This document shows, one piece after another, positions 16,724-26,430 of a stretch of DNA of 38,185 nt. Position 1 is the stretch's first letter. Each line of letters opens with the position of its first letter. Source of the DNA: Ruminococcus sp. GTDB lineage: Bacteria; Bacillota; Clostridia; Oscillospirales; Ruminococcaceae. The position numbers and the translations under genes were made by a program. Location of the stretch: assembly GCA_017513795.1 (NCBI GenBank), contig JAFXEJ010000106.1, forward strand, positions 1 to 38,185. Direction: 5' to 3'. The notes beneath the pieces were generated by a model. That model worked only from the letters and a program-made list of their open reading frames with translations, searched no databases and was not told the DNA's origin.

Positions 16724-17761
16724 ATGAGAAACGTAAAACCGGTCAGAGTAGGGGAATGCGTCCTCGACGGTCGTCATATATACATCCAGTCAATGCTCAA
16801 TATGCGTTCCGACGATATTGAAGGTAGCGTAAGACAGGCAGTGGAACTTGAAAAAGCCGGCTGCGAGATAGTCCGTGCAGCAATTCCCGATATGGATGCT
16901 GTCAGACTTATACCTGCAATCAAGGAAAAAGTGAACATTCCTCTTGTTGCTGATATCCATTTCGATTATCGACTTGCTCTTGAAGCCGCTGCTGCCGGAA
17001 TCGACAAGATAAGAATAAATCCGGGGAACATCGGCGGAATGGACAGGGTAAAGCAGGTAGTCGATGCTTGCAGAACAAGAAACATTCCTATCAGAATCGG
17101 GGTAAACTCCGGTTCACTTGAAAAGGAGATCCTTACAAAATATGGTTCTCCGACACCGGAAGCACTTGTTGAAAGTGCTCTCGGACACGCTGCAATGCTT
17201 GAACATTTCGACTTTACTGATATTGTAATTTCTATAAAATCATCTGATGTCGGAAGAATGATACAGTCATACAGACTTGCTGCTGAAAAATGTTTCTATC
17301 CGCTTCATCTCGGTGTAACAGAAGCTGGTACAGAAAGGATGGGACTTATAAAATCATCAGTTGGTATAGGTTCGCTTCTTTGCGACGGAATCGGCGAAAC
17401 TATCCGTGTTTCACTTACAGATGATCCAGTCAAGGAAATTGCCGCTGCAAAGGATATCCTTAAAGCAATCGGCAAAAGAGAAGGCGTGAAAATAGTTTCA
17501 TGTCCGACATGCGGCAGAACAAGAATTGATCTTGTAAAGGCTGCAAAAGCAGTTGAGGATGCTGTCAAGGATATGGACAAGAATATCACTGTCGCTGTTA
17601 TGGGATGCGTCGTAAACGGTCCCGGAGAAGCAAGAGAAGCTGATATAGGTATAGCTGGCGGTGACGGATGTGCTGTAATCTTCAAAAAGGACGGAACACA
17701 GCGAAAAATCAAGGAGGAGGACATTGTCTCCGAAATTCTTGCGGAGATTGAAAAGCTTTGA
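16724..17761 (+). CDS. ispG: (E)-4-hydroxy-3-methylbut-2-enyl-diphosphate synthase
   Basis: 345 residues. The [4Fe-4S] enzyme of the MEP pathway reduces MEcPP to HMBPP. The TIM-barrel N-terminal half has YIQSMLNMRSDDIEG, LVADIHFDYRLAL and KIRINPGNIG. The C-terminal cluster ligands are Cys260 and Cys263 in SCPTCGR, Cys295 in GCVVNGPGEA, and Glu302. GGGAGG lies inside the end of rseP, and the gap is 3 bases. Only dxr and ispG of the pathway are in the window. Confidence 0.97.
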   Translation: MRNVKPVRVGECVLDGRHIYIQSMLNMRSDDIEGSVRQAVELEKAGCEIVRAAIPDMDAVRLIPAIKEKVNIPLVADIHFDYRLALEAAAAGIDKIRINPGNIGGMDRVKQVVDACRTRNIPIRIGVNSGSLEKEILTKYGSPTPEALVESALGHAAMLEHFDFTDIVISIKSSDVGRMIQSYRLAAEKCFYPLHLGVTEAGTERMGLIKSSVGIGSLLCDGIGETIRVSLTDDPVKEIAAAKDILKAIGKREGVKIVSCPTCGRTRIDLVKAAKAVEDAVKDMDKNITVAVMGCVVNGPGEAREADIGIAGGDGCAVIFKKDGTQRKIKEEDIVSEILAEIEKL

Positions 17762-17764
17762 TAT

Positions 17765-20700
17765 ATGAATATTAATCTGGCTGAATTTCTGAAAGACTGC
17801 GGCGCTGAAATTCCTGAAAGCATACGCTGCGGAGAAATTTTTAAAATTACATATTCTGACAAGCTTGACAGCATATCTTTTTACGCTCATTATGATAAAA
17901 TCGTTCCCTCAGAAGATATTTTTGCATTTGAAAAAGCGGCTGAAGAAGCTATAAAAATCGAAAAAATCCGTTTGCAGTGCCGATATCCTGAAAGCTGTTT
18001 CGGTATGAACTGCTACGATGATCTTATAAAGCTTCTCAAAAGAGATATAGCTGTAGTAAACGGATTTCTCGATAACAGCGAAGTCACTTTGCAGGATGGA
18101 CATCTTGATATAAAGCTTGCACACGGAGGCATGGAGATTCTTACAAAATTCGACTTCTGCGGCAGCTTTTCAAGAATGATATATAATCTTTTCGGAGTAA
18201 GGGTTGCTGTTTCGCTTATCGGAGAAAACTCTATATCTGCTGAAGAATACGATGAACTTATGGAAAAATATGAAGCCGAACTTCCTGATTACAGCAGTCA
18301 GCTGATTCCTCCGAAATCGGAAGAAGAAAAGCGTGAGGAAGAAATAAAGGCTGCGATACCTACAGTATCTATAGACATCGGCTCTATGAATACTGAGTTT
18401 GACGCTGAATCTGCTGAGATACTTAAAGGAAAGGCGATCCGTGAAAAGCCTGTATCAATCAATGATGCAATAAAAGTTCTCGGTGAACGTGCTGTTGTTG
18501 TCGGAGATATTTTTGATTCCGAAACAAAAGAACTCCGTAACGAAAAGACTGTCGTTACATTTGATATAACAGATTACAGTGGCTCTCTTAAAGTAAAAAT
18601 CTTTGGTTCAAACAAGGATATTGAAGAAATGAAGCTTTCCGGTCTGAAAAAAGGCATGACGCTTCTTGTGAGCGGAAAGGTAGATTACGATAATTTTGCA
18701 AGAGATATAGTGCTTAATCCAAATTCCATCATCAAGGTAAAGCGTATCCCGAAAATGGATACATATCCTGAAAAACGTGTTGAGCTTCACTGTCATACAA
18801 ATATGTCTGCAATGGATGCTGTAACTGATCCTGTTACGCTTATAAACAGAGCCGCCCAGTGGGGACATCAGGCTATGGCGATTACCGATCACGGCTGTGT
18901 TCAGGCATTTCCGGACTGTATGTACAATATGCCGAAGAATTTCAAGGTGATCTACGGCATGGAAGCCTACGTTGTCAACGATGTTGAGCGTGATATGGTT
19001 ATGTACGGTGAGGACAGCCGTTCCTTTGACGATGAAATCATCATTTTCGATGTCGAGAGTACCGGACTGAATTTCCGCACCGACAGACTAACGGAAATAG
19101 GTGCTGTCAAGCTGAAAAATCTTCAGGTCGTTGACAGCTTCAATACAAAGGTAAATCCCGGAAAACATATTCCGGAAAAAATCACTGAGCTTACCGGTAT
19201 CAGTGATGAGGATGTAAAGGATGCGCCGGGTGAAGCAGAAGCTCTGCGAAAATTCATGGAATTCTGCGGAGACAAACCTGTTCTTGTTGCGCATAATGCA
19301 CGTTATGATACAAACATGATCAATCAGGTATGCAAAAGACAGGAAATTGTATTTGATTATTCATGGATAGATACGCTTGTAATGTGTCAGTCAATGCTCC
19401 CTGAAATGGGCAGACACAGACTGAATCTTGTTGCAAAACATTTAAAGCTCGGCAAATTCGATCATCACCGTGCTTCAGACGACGCTCTGATGCTGGCGAA
19501 AATATATATTGAACTTGCCGGCAGACTTATAAATGATCGTGGTTTCAAATCACTGGACGAGCTGAACAAGCTTGCCTATGAAATAGAAACCAAAAAGCTG
19601 AAAAGCTATCATCATATCATTCTTGCCAGAAATCAGGCAGGACTTAAAAATCTTTACAGACTTGTTTCATTCAGCAACCTTGATTATTTCTATAAGAAAC
19701 CGCTGATCCCGAAGTCTGTTCTTGAAAAACATCGTGAGGGACTTATTTTCGGAAGTGCCTGCGAAGCCGGAGAACTTTTCCAGGCTATCCTTGATATCCG
19801 TGATGAAGAATATATCAGAAAAATAGCCGGATTTTATGATTATCTTGAAATACAGCCAATAGGCAATAATGAATTTATGGTTCGTGACGGAAAAGCTGAA
19901 AATAACGAGGAACTTATGCAGTACAACCGTGAAATCGTTGAACTTGGTGAAAAGCTCAATATTCCGGTATGCGCAACATGTGATGTTCATTTTATAGACC
20001 AGAAAGATGCTGTATTCCGTAAGATAATCCTCACAAGCATGGGATTCAAGGATGCTGAAAATCAGGCTCCGCTTTATTTCAGAACTACCGATGAAATGAT
20101 GGCTGAATTTGAGTATCTTGGAGCCGACAAGGCAAAGGAAGTCGTTATAACGAACACAAATCTTATTGCAGATATGATCGAGGAAGTTCGTCCCATACCA
20201 AAGGGAACTTTCACTCCCACAATTGAAGGTGCTGAAGAAGAACTTAAACAGATCACAACTGATAAAGCTCACGAGATATACGGTGATCCGCTGCCTGAGC
20301 TTGTTGAAAGGCGTCTTGACAGAGAATTATCTTCAATCATCAAACATGGATTTTCTGTTCTTTATATCATCGCACAGAAGCTTGTATGGAACTCAGTTGA
20401 AAACGGCTATCTTGTTGGTTCACGAGGTTCAGTTGGTTCGTCGTTTGTTGCCTCAATGGCTGGAATTTCAGAAGTAAATCCGCTTCCGCCGCATTATGTC
20501 TGCCCTAAGTGCAAACACAGTGAATTCATGCTGGACGGAAAATACGGCTCCGGATTTGATCTTCCGCAGAAAAACTGTCCTGAATGCGGAACTGATATGT
20601 CCCGTGACGGACACGATATTCCTTTCGAGACCTTCCTCGGATTTGACGGAGATAAGGCTCCTGATATCGACCTGAATTTCTCGGATGAATATCAGTTCTA

Positions 20701-22090
20701 TGCGCACCGCTACACTGAGCAGCTTTTCGGAAAATCAAACGTATTCAAAGCCGGAACTATCTCAGTTCTTGCAGACAAGACAGCGTACGGCTATGTAAAA
20801 AAATACTGCGAAGAAAATGGAATCGTACTCAATAATGCGGAAATGAATCGTCTTGCTATAGGATGTACCGGAATCAAGAAAACTACCGGTCAGCATCCGG
20901 GAGGAATGGTAGTTGTACCGTCAGATTACGATGTATACGATTTTACTCCGGTACAACATCCGGCTGATTCTGCCGATTCTGATATTATAACAACGCATTT
21001 CACGTTCAATTCACTTCATGATACGATCCTGAAGCTTGACGAACTCGGTCACGTTGTTCCGACTCTTTACAAGCACCTTGAAGATCTTACCGGAATAAAG
21101 ATAAAAGATGTTCCGGCAACTGATCCGCAGGTAATAAGAATGTGTACCAACTGCGATGCTCTTGGAGTCACCCCAGAGGAAATATATTGTGAAACCGGAA
21201 GTCTTGGAATCCCCGAAATGGGAACAGGCTTTACGATCCAGATGCTTCTTGATGCAAAGCCTACTAAATTCAGTGACTTTTTGCAGATTTCCGGACTTTC
21301 TCACGGAACTGACGTATGGCTCGGAAATGCAAAAGATCTTATCAATCAGGGAATATGTACCATTTCAGACGTTATCGGAACCCGTGACAGTATTATGACA
21401 TACCTGATTTACAAAGGCGTTGAATCAAAAATGGCATTCCAGATCATGGAGTGGACACGAAAGGGAAAGGCTCCCAAACAGTTTACTCCGGAAATAATTG
21501 AAATGCTCAAGGAAAACAATGTTCCAGAATGGTATATCGAAAGCTGTCTGAAAATAAAATACATGTTCCCGAAAGCGCATGCGGCAGCTTACGTTATTGC
21601 GGCTATCAAGCTTGGCTGGTTCAAGCTTTACAAGCCTCTGGAATACTATGCTACTTATTTTTCAGTGCGTGGCGATGATTTCGATGCAGAGCTTGCTGTA
21701 AAAGGAAGACAAGCCGTTGCTGCCCGTATCGAAGAACTTAAAGCTCTTGGAAACGAGCGAAGCAAAAAGGAAACTGATCTTTACGACATGCTTCTTATTA
21801 TCAATGAGATGCTGGCAAGAGGATATGAGTTCCTGCCGGTGGACGTTTTCAAATCACATGCAGTTGATTATCTTGTAGAAGATGGAAAGCTGAGAATACC
21901 ATTTTCTGCAATGAGCGGTATCGGTGAAACGGCTGCACGAAGTCTGTATGAGGCAGTCCAGAACGGCGGTTTTATATCCGTAGAGGAACTTCAGGAAATG
22001 AGCGGTGTGTCAAAAACAACAATTGATATGTTAAAAAGTACAGGAGCTTTTGGCGATCTGCCGGAATCTGCACAGTTGTCACTGTTTTAA
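17765..22090 (+). CDS. polC: DNA polymerase III alpha subunit, Gram-positive PolC type
   Basis: A 1441-residue replicative polymerase with built-in proofreading. Order: N-terminal domain; an OB domain near residues 235-325; a PHP domain opening with VELHCHTNMSAMD (His342, His344) and TDHG; a DnaQ-like exonuclease inserted at about 425-590 with DVESTG (Asp429, Glu431); then the palm and fingers. The zinc site is CPKCKHSEF...CPECGTD near 910-940. Catalytic aspartates are 967 and 969 in PDIDLNFS, and KTTGQHPGGM follows. This layout is diagnostic of low-GC Gram-positives. It starts 3 bases after ispG without a close ribosome site. rimP-nusA, which often follow, are absent. Confidence 0.98.
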   Translation: MNINLAEFLKDCGAEIPESIRCGEIFKITYSDKLDSISFYAHYDKIVPSEDIFAFEKAAEEAIKIEKIRLQCRYPESCFGMNCYDDLIKLLKRDIAVVNGFLDNSEVTLQDGHLDIKLAHGGMEILTKFDFCGSFSRMIYNLFGVRVAVSLIGENSISAEEYDELMEKYEAELPDYSSQLIPPKSEEEKREEEIKAAIPTVSIDIGSMNTEFDAESAEILKGKAIREKPVSINDAIKVLGERAVVVGDIFDSETKELRNEKTVVTFDITDYSGSLKVKIFGSNKDIEEMKLSGLKKGMTLLVSGKVDYDNFARDIVLNPNSIIKVKRIPKMDTYPEKRVELHCHTNMSAMDAVTDPVTLINRAAQWGHQAMAITDHGCVQAFPDCMYNMPKNFKVIYGMEAYVVNDVERDMVMYGEDSRSFDDEIIIFDVESTGLNFRTDRLTEIGAVKLKNLQVVDSFNTKVNPGKHIPEKITELTGISDEDVKDAPGEAEALRKFMEFCGDKPVLVAHNARYDTNMINQVCKRQEIVFDYSWIDTLVMCQSMLPEMGRHRLNLVAKHLKLGKFDHHRASDDALMLAKIYIELAGRLINDRGFKSLDELNKLAYEIETKKLKSYHHIILARNQAGLKNLYRLVSFSNLDYFYKKPLIPKSVLEKHREGLIFGSACEAGELFQAILDIRDEEYIRKIAGFYDYLEIQPIGNNEFMVRDGKAENNEELMQYNREIVELGEKLNIPVCATCDVHFIDQKDAVFRKIILTSMGFKDAENQAPLYFRTTDEMMAEFEYLGADKAKEVVITNTNLIADMIEEVRPIPKGTFTPTIEGAEEELKQITTDKAHEIYGDPLPELVERRLDRELSSIIKHGFSVLYIIAQKLVWNSVENGYLVGSRGSVGSSFVASMAGISEVNPLPPHYVCPKCKHSEFMLDGKYGSGFDLPQKNCPECGTDMSRDGHDIPFETFLGFDGDKAPDIDLNFSDEYQFYAHRYTEQLFGKSNVFKAGTISVLADKTAYGYVKKYCEENGIVLNNAEMNRLAIGCTGIKKTTGQHPGGMVVVPSDYDVYDFTPVQHPADSADSDIITTHFTFNSLHDTILKLDELGHVVPTLYKHLEDLTGIKIKDVPATDPQVIRMCTNCDALGVTPEEIYCETGSLGIPEMGTGFTIQMLLDAKPTKFSDFLQISGLSHGTDVWLGNAKDLINQGICTISDVIGTRDSIMTYLIYKGVESKMAFQIMEWTRKGKAPKQFTPEIIEMLKENNVPEWYIESCLKIKYMFPKAHAAAYVIAAIKLGWFKLYKPLEYYATYFSVRGDDFDAELAVKGRQAVAARIEELKALGNERSKKETDLYDMLLIINEMLARGYEFLPVDVFKSHAVDYLVEDGKLRIPFSAMSGIGETAARSLYEAVQNGGFISVEELQEMSGVSKTTIDMLKSTGAFGDLPESAQLSLF

Positions 22091-22091
22091 C

Positions 22092-22120
22092 TTGACTTTT
22101 TCTTAGTAGTATGTTATCAT
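22092..22120 (+). promoter_or_regulatory. Promoter of the histidine operon
   Basis: TTGACT at 22092-22097, a 17-base spacer and TATCAT at 22115-22120, directly behind the polC stop. There is no terminator between polC and hisZ, so some read-through is expected. Confidence 0.65.
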
Positions 22121-22136
22121 ATTATCATGTTAGCAC

Positions 22137-22172
22137 GATAAAGTGTACGGACATTGCAATTCGTCCGTTATC
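22137..22172 (+). promoter_or_regulatory. Hairpin in the his leader, next to the hisZ ribosome site
   Basis: ACGGAC (22147-22152) pairs with GTCCGT (22163-22168) around a 10-base loop; flanking GATAA and TTATC could extend it. It ends just before AAAGGAGG (22173-22180). The leader is only about 60 bases and has no His-codon run or T-box feature. Any regulatory role is inference. Confidence 0.45.
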
Positions 22173-22186
22173 AAAGGAGGAATATT

Positions 22187-23386
22187 ATGCGTAACTATGA
22201 TCTGATCACTCCCGAAGGCACAAAGGATCTGCTTTTCGGCGAATGTATAATCAGAAGAAATATAGAAAAGACTCTGCTTAAAATTTTCAAGAGCAGAGGA
22301 TACAGCGAAATGATTACACCCGGACTTGAATTTTTTGATGTATTCAATCTTAATTCTTCGTATTTTCCGCAGGAGAATCTTTATAAGCTCACTGACAGCA
22401 AGGGCAGACTTCTTGTAATGCGCCCTGATTCTACAATGCCTATTGCAAGAGTTGTTGCAACTCGTCTGCGTGATACCATGCTTCCGCTGAAGCTTTGCTA
22501 CAACCAGACAGTATATCGCACAGAACCTGCTCTCAAAGGAAGAAGTGATGAAATAGTACAGACCGGAATCGAGCTTATCGGTTCAGAACTTAAAATCGCT
22601 GATCTTGAAGTAATCTCAACAGCAATTGAAGCACTCCGTTCCTTTGATATGGAGTTCTCAATTGAAATCGGTCATATCGGAATCTTCAAGGAACTTGTCG
22701 GCAAGCTCGATGTTTCCGACCATATCAAGGAAAAAATCCGTCGTAATATCGAAACAAAGAACTTCCCGGCACTTAATGATCTTCTTGATTCACTTGGAAA
22801 CAGTCCTGTTATCATCGCATTAAAGAAGCTTCCTGCTCTCTTTGGCGGCGAGGAAGTCTTTGAAAAGGCTGAAGAACTTATGCCTGATGAAAAGATAAAG
22901 CGTATTCTTGATGAACTTCGTGAAATATACCGTGATTCATGCGAGATCTGCGGAAATGCCGGCAGCATCACAGTTGATCTCGGACTTGTAAACAAGACAG
23001 ACTACTACACCGGACTTATCATAAAGGGCTATTTACAGGGACATGGCGAAGAAGTAATCTCCGGCGGAAGATATGACAGACTTATATCTGAGTTCGGATA
23101 TGATATTCCCGCTGTAGGATTTGCAATGAATGTGAACGGTGTTGCAAAGGTAATTGAAAAAAATGGAATCCTTCCTTCAATGCCTGTTCCGGACGTGCTT
23201 GTATATGCTCCTGAAGGCTGTGAGGTTGAAGCATTCAGAACGGCTCAGGAATTCAGAGATCAGGGAATGATCGTAGAAAACGCACTTTTTGAGGATCTTG
23301 AATCTGCAAGAGCATATGCAATTGACAAGAAAATTGCCAGATTTGTGGTTGTGGACAGCAAGTCATGCGAGGAGGAAATGGAATGA
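22187..23386 (+). CDS. hisZ: ATP phosphoribosyltransferase regulatory subunit HisZ
   Basis: 399 residues, a catalytically inactive relative of histidyl-tRNA synthetase that forms a complex with short HisG and gives it histidine feedback control. The class II aaRS core is visible: TPEGTKDLLFGE, MITPGLEFFDVF, LVMRPDSTMPIARVVATR, SCYNQTVYR-like LCYNQTVYRTEPALKGR, and EVISGGRYDRLISEFG. Direct linkage to a short-form hisG makes HisZ far more likely than HisS. ATG 22187 is chosen over upstream in-frame starts because AAAGGAGG lies 7 bases before it. The stop overlaps hisG in an ATGA. Confidence 0.93.
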   Translation: MRNYDLITPEGTKDLLFGECIIRRNIEKTLLKIFKSRGYSEMITPGLEFFDVFNLNSSYFPQENLYKLTDSKGRLLVMRPDSTMPIARVVATRLRDTMLPLKLCYNQTVYRTEPALKGRSDEIVQTGIELIGSELKIADLEVISTAIEALRSFDMEFSIEIGHIGIFKELVGKLDVSDHIKEKIRRNIETKNFPALNDLLDSLGNSPVIIALKKLPALFGGEEVFEKAEELMPDEKIKRILDELREIYRDSCEICGNAGSITVDLGLVNKTDYYTGLIIKGYLQGHGEEVISGGRYDRLISEFGYDIPAVGFAMNVNGVAKVIEKNGILPSMPVPDVLVYAPEGCEVEAFRTAQEFRDQGMIVENALFEDLESARAYAIDKKIARFVVVDSKSCEEEME

Positions 23387-24012
23387 GTAAACCTATAAGA
23401 ATAGCCCTTACAAAGGGAAGACTTGAAAAAGATACTGTAGGACTTCTTGAAAAGCTCGGCTTTGACTGCACTGCTGTAAGAGAAAAGGGCAGAAAGCTTA
23501 TTCTTCCTGTCCCCGACGGAAATCTTGAAGTAGTTCTTGCAAAGGCAAACGACGTTATCACCTATGTTGAACACGGCGTATGTGATATCGGTGTAGTAGG
23601 CAAGGATACGATTATGGAAATGGATGGAAAGTTCTATGAGCTTGTAGATCTCGGCTTCGGCAGATGTAAGTTTGCTCTTGCAACTAAGAAGGACTACGAT
23701 TTTTACAGCGGCTACGGAATTAAAACTATAGCAACAAAATACCCCAATGTTTCACGCCGTTTCTTTGAAAAGAAAGGCATGGATACAGAAATAATCAAGA
23801 TTGAAGGCTCTGTTGAGCTTGCTCCGCTGCTTGAACTTGCAGACGGTATTGTAGATATCGTTGAAACAGGTACAACACTCAAGGAGAATGGTCTTGAAGT
23901 AATCGAAGATGTTGCACCTATCTCTGCAAGACTTATCGCAAATACAGTAAGTCTTAAAATGAGACAGGCTGAGATAGAAAATCTTATTAAACTTATAGAG
24001 GAGAACCTGTAA
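23383..24012 (+). CDS. hisG: ATP phosphoribosyltransferase, short form
   Basis: 209 residues, the short HisG catalytic subunit that joins ATP and PRPP in the first step of histidine synthesis. RIALTKGRLEKDTVGLL starts the protein, and DGIVDIVETGTTLKENGL near residues 150-167 is the PRPP-binding motif. The C-terminal regulatory ACT-like domain of long HisG is absent, as expected when HisZ is present. The start overlaps the hisZ stop (ATGA), with GAGGAGG upstream inside hisZ. Confidence 0.97.
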   Translation: MSKPIRIALTKGRLEKDTVGLLEKLGFDCTAVREKGRKLILPVPDGNLEVVLAKANDVITYVEHGVCDIGVVGKDTIMEMDGKFYELVDLGFGRCKFALATKKDYDFYSGYGIKTIATKYPNVSRRFFEKKGMDTEIIKIEGSVELAPLLELADGIVDIVETGTTLKENGLEVIEDVAPISARLIANTVSLKMRQAEIENLIKLIEENL

Positions 24013-25295
24013 TGAAGAAAATATACGCAGATGGTATTGCAGAAGCTGAATTTCTTGCTGATCTTAAAAAGAGAAGCGGTGAAACAAATAAAAAGGTTGA
24101 AGAAGTAGTAAGGGAAATAATCGACAATGTCAAAGAAAACGGCGATGACGCTGTAAAGAATTACACTCTTAAATTTGACGGAAATCTTCCTCAGTACTAT
24201 GAAGTTCCAAGAGATGTTATAAATGACGCACTGACAGAAGCAGACGAAGATTTCGTCAATGCACTTCTGAATGCACAGGCTAATATCGCAGATTTTCACC
24301 AGAAACAGGTAGAACAGAGCTTTATTGCTCCCAAGGAAAACGGTGTTATTCTCGGACAGAGAATAAGAGGTCTTGAAAGAGTAGGACTTTACGTTCCGGG
24401 CGGTACAGCCGCATATCCTTCAAGCGTACTTATGAATGCAATTCCTGCAAAGATCGCTGGTGTAAAGGAAATCGTAATGGTAACTCCGCCTCTTAAGGAC
24501 GGCACACCTAACAAGGACATTCTCGTTGCAGCTGCGATCTGCGGTGTTGACAGAGTATTCCTTTCAGGCGGCGCACAGGCAATCGCAGCTCTTGCATACG
24601 GTACAGAGGAAATTCCCAAGTGTGACAAGATAGTAGGTCCCGGAAATATTTACGTTGCAACAGCAAAGAAGCTTCTTTATGGTGTTGTTGATATCGACAT
24701 GATTGCTGGTCCCAGTGAAATTCTTGTAATTGCAGATGAAACTGCTGAACCAAAATTCGCTGCTGCTGATCTTATGTCACAGGCTGAGCACGATGTTCTT
24801 GCTTCCTCAATCATGGTTACTACAAGTGAGGAAATCGCTGACAAAACAATCGAGGAAATAAACCGTCAGAAGGAATATCTCTCCAGAAAGAGCATTATTG
24901 ATAAATCACTTGAAGATTACGGCGCAATGATAATCGTTCAGACTCGTGAACAGGCTGTTGCACTTGCTAATGAAATTGCTCCTGAGCACCTTGAAGTTCT
25001 CATGAAGGATCCTATGGAGCTTATCGGTGCACTCGACAATGCCGGATCTGTATTCCTTGGTCACTGGTCATCCGAACCTCTTGGTGACTACTATGCCGGC
25101 CCGAATCACGTTCTTCCCACAAGCGGAACAGCACGATTCTTCTCACCGCTTGGAGTAGCAAGCTTTACAAAGCGTTCAAGCTATATTTACTACACACAGG
25201 AAGCTCTCAGAGAAGCAAAGGATGATATCGTTCTTATTGCTGAAAAAGAAGGACTTACTGCACACGCTAACGCAATAAAAGTTAGATTTGAGTAA
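24012..25295 (+). CDS. hisD: Histidinol dehydrogenase
   Basis: 427 residues. A zinc- and NAD-dependent enzyme that oxidises histidinol twice to histidine, the last two steps. Typical segments are GLERVGLYVPGGTAAYPSSV, FLSGGAQAIAALAYGTE, KIVGPGNIYVATAK, MIAGPSEILVIADE, DLMSQAEHD and HVLPTSGTARF. It starts in a TAATG overlap with the hisG stop. A 70-base gap with a stable hairpin follows it. Confidence 0.97.
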   Translation: MKKIYADGIAEAEFLADLKKRSGETNKKVEEVVREIIDNVKENGDDAVKNYTLKFDGNLPQYYEVPRDVINDALTEADEDFVNALLNAQANIADFHQKQVEQSFIAPKENGVILGQRIRGLERVGLYVPGGTAAYPSSVLMNAIPAKIAGVKEIVMVTPPLKDGTPNKDILVAAAICGVDRVFLSGGAQAIAALAYGTEEIPKCDKIVGPGNIYVATAKKLLYGVVDIDMIAGPSEILVIADETAEPKFAAADLMSQAEHDVLASSIMVTTSEEIADKTIEEINRQKEYLSRKSIIDKSLEDYGAMIIVQTREQAVALANEIAPEHLEVLMKDPMELIGALDNAGSVFLGHWSSEPLGDYYAGPNHVLPTSGTARFFSPLGVASFTKRSSYIYYTQEALREAKDDIVLIAEKEGLTAHANAIKVRFE

Positions 25296-25306
25296 TATTA
25301 TTTTTC

Positions 25307-25337
25307 ACCGCACAGGGCTGAAACTGCACTGTGCGGT
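25307..25337 (+). promoter_or_regulatory. Intercistronic hairpin between hisD and hisC
   Basis: A perfect 9-bp stem, ACCGCACAG with CTGTGCGGT, and a 13-base loop. No T run follows, so it is not a standard terminator. It may protect or process the mRNA. It is the only long gap among the core his genes. Confidence 0.6.
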
Positions 25338-25365
25338 ATTCCCGTAATCTGAAGAAAAGGAAAGA

Positions 25366-26430
25366 ATGTCAATGGGATATGAACTTAACAGAAAGCTGAA
25401 GGATCTTGTACCTTATGAGCCGATCACCGGAGATTATAAAATCAGACTCGACGCAAACGAAAGCTGTTTTGATCTCAGCAGCGAGCTTAAAGAAAAGATC
25501 TGCCGCAGCATAACAGAGATAAATTTCAATCGTTATCCGGACTGTATCGCAAAGAAGCCTGTCAAGGCATTTTCAGAACTTTACAATGTTCCGGAGGAAC
25601 TCATCACTGCCGGAAATGGTTCCGATGAGCTTATAAGTGTAATTACAAGCTGTTTCTTTGAAAGCGGAGATACTATTGTCAATGTATCACATGACTTTTC
25701 CATGTATGGATTCTATGCTCAGCTTTACGAAGTAAACGTCTGCACTTATCAGAAAAATGAGGATCTCACTATAGATTCCGACAAACTCATTGCATTCTGC
25801 AAGGAAAGCAATGCAAAGGGACTTATTTTCTCGAATCCATGTAATCCTACATCCTTAGGACTTGATAAGGACGCTGTAAGAAAAATCATAAGCTCTCTTG
25901 AAGATTGTCTTGTGATTCTTGATGAAGCATATATGGATTTCTGGGATCAGTCACTTCTTGACGAGGTAAGCAGGTATGATAATCTTATTATACTCAAGAC
26001 CTGCTCAAAAGCTATCGGAATGGCAGCAGTAAGATTTGGATTTGCAGTATCAAATAAAACAATAACAAATGCGATAAGAGCTGCTAAATCGCCATACAAT
26101 AACGATTCTGTGGCTCAGACGATAGTTGCAGATATACTTTCTGAAAAGGAGTATCTGAAAAAATGCTGCGATATAATCACTGAAAATACAAAAAAGCTTT
26201 ACGAGGATATAATTTCAATCAATGAAGAATGTTCATGCTTTGAAAAAGTATATGAACCCCGTACCAACTTTGTATTTATAAAAACAGACAAATTTCAGGA
26301 AATATATGCATTCCTGCTTGAAAACTCCATAGCAGTACGGAAATTCAACGGCTATCTCAGAATAACAGCCGGCAGTGAATCTGAAAATACAGAGCTGATA
26401 AAAACATTGAGGAGGTATTTCAGTATATGA
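25366..26430 (+). CDS. hisC: Histidinol-phosphate aminotransferase
   Basis: 354 residues, fold-type I PLP enzyme that transaminates imidazole-acetol phosphate to histidinol phosphate. Visible motifs are IRLDANES, FNRYPDC, TAGNGSDELI, FSNPCNPTSLG, VILDEAYMDF and the PLP lysine Lys215 in TCSKAIGMAAVRFGFAV. The C-terminal small domain has the usual RKFNGYLRITAG. AAAGGAAA precedes the ATG at 25366; a second ATG two codons in is possible. The stop overlaps hisB in an ATGA. Confidence 0.96.
   Translation: MSMGYELNRKLKDLVPYEPITGDYKIRLDANESCFDLSSELKEKICRSITEINFNRYPDCIAKKPVKAFSELYNVPEELITAGNGSDELISVITSCFFESGDTIVNVSHDFSMYGFYAQLYEVNVCTYQKNEDLTIDSDKLIAFCKESNAKGLIFSNPCNPTSLGLDKDAVRKIISSLEDCLVILDEAYMDFWDQSLLDEVSRYDNLIILKTCSKAIGMAAVRFGFAVSNKTITNAIRAAKSPYNNDSVAQTIVADILSEKEYLKKCCDIITENTKKLYEDIISINEECSCFEKVYEPRTNFVFIKTDKFQEIYAFLLENSIAVRKFNGYLRITAGSESENTELIKTLRRYFSI

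Noticed and set aside
19667-20272. 201-codon minus-strand ORF inside polC
   Set aside because: It is antisense to continuous PolC coding sequence and looks like low-complexity shadow translation.
22121-22186. T-box or His-codon attenuator before hisZ
   Set aside because: The leader is only about 60 bases, has no T-box sequence, no terminator and no run of His codons.
22187-23386. Histidyl-tRNA synthetase (hisS)
   Set aside because: The fold is shared, but the gene is directly coupled to a short-form hisG, and that form needs HisZ.
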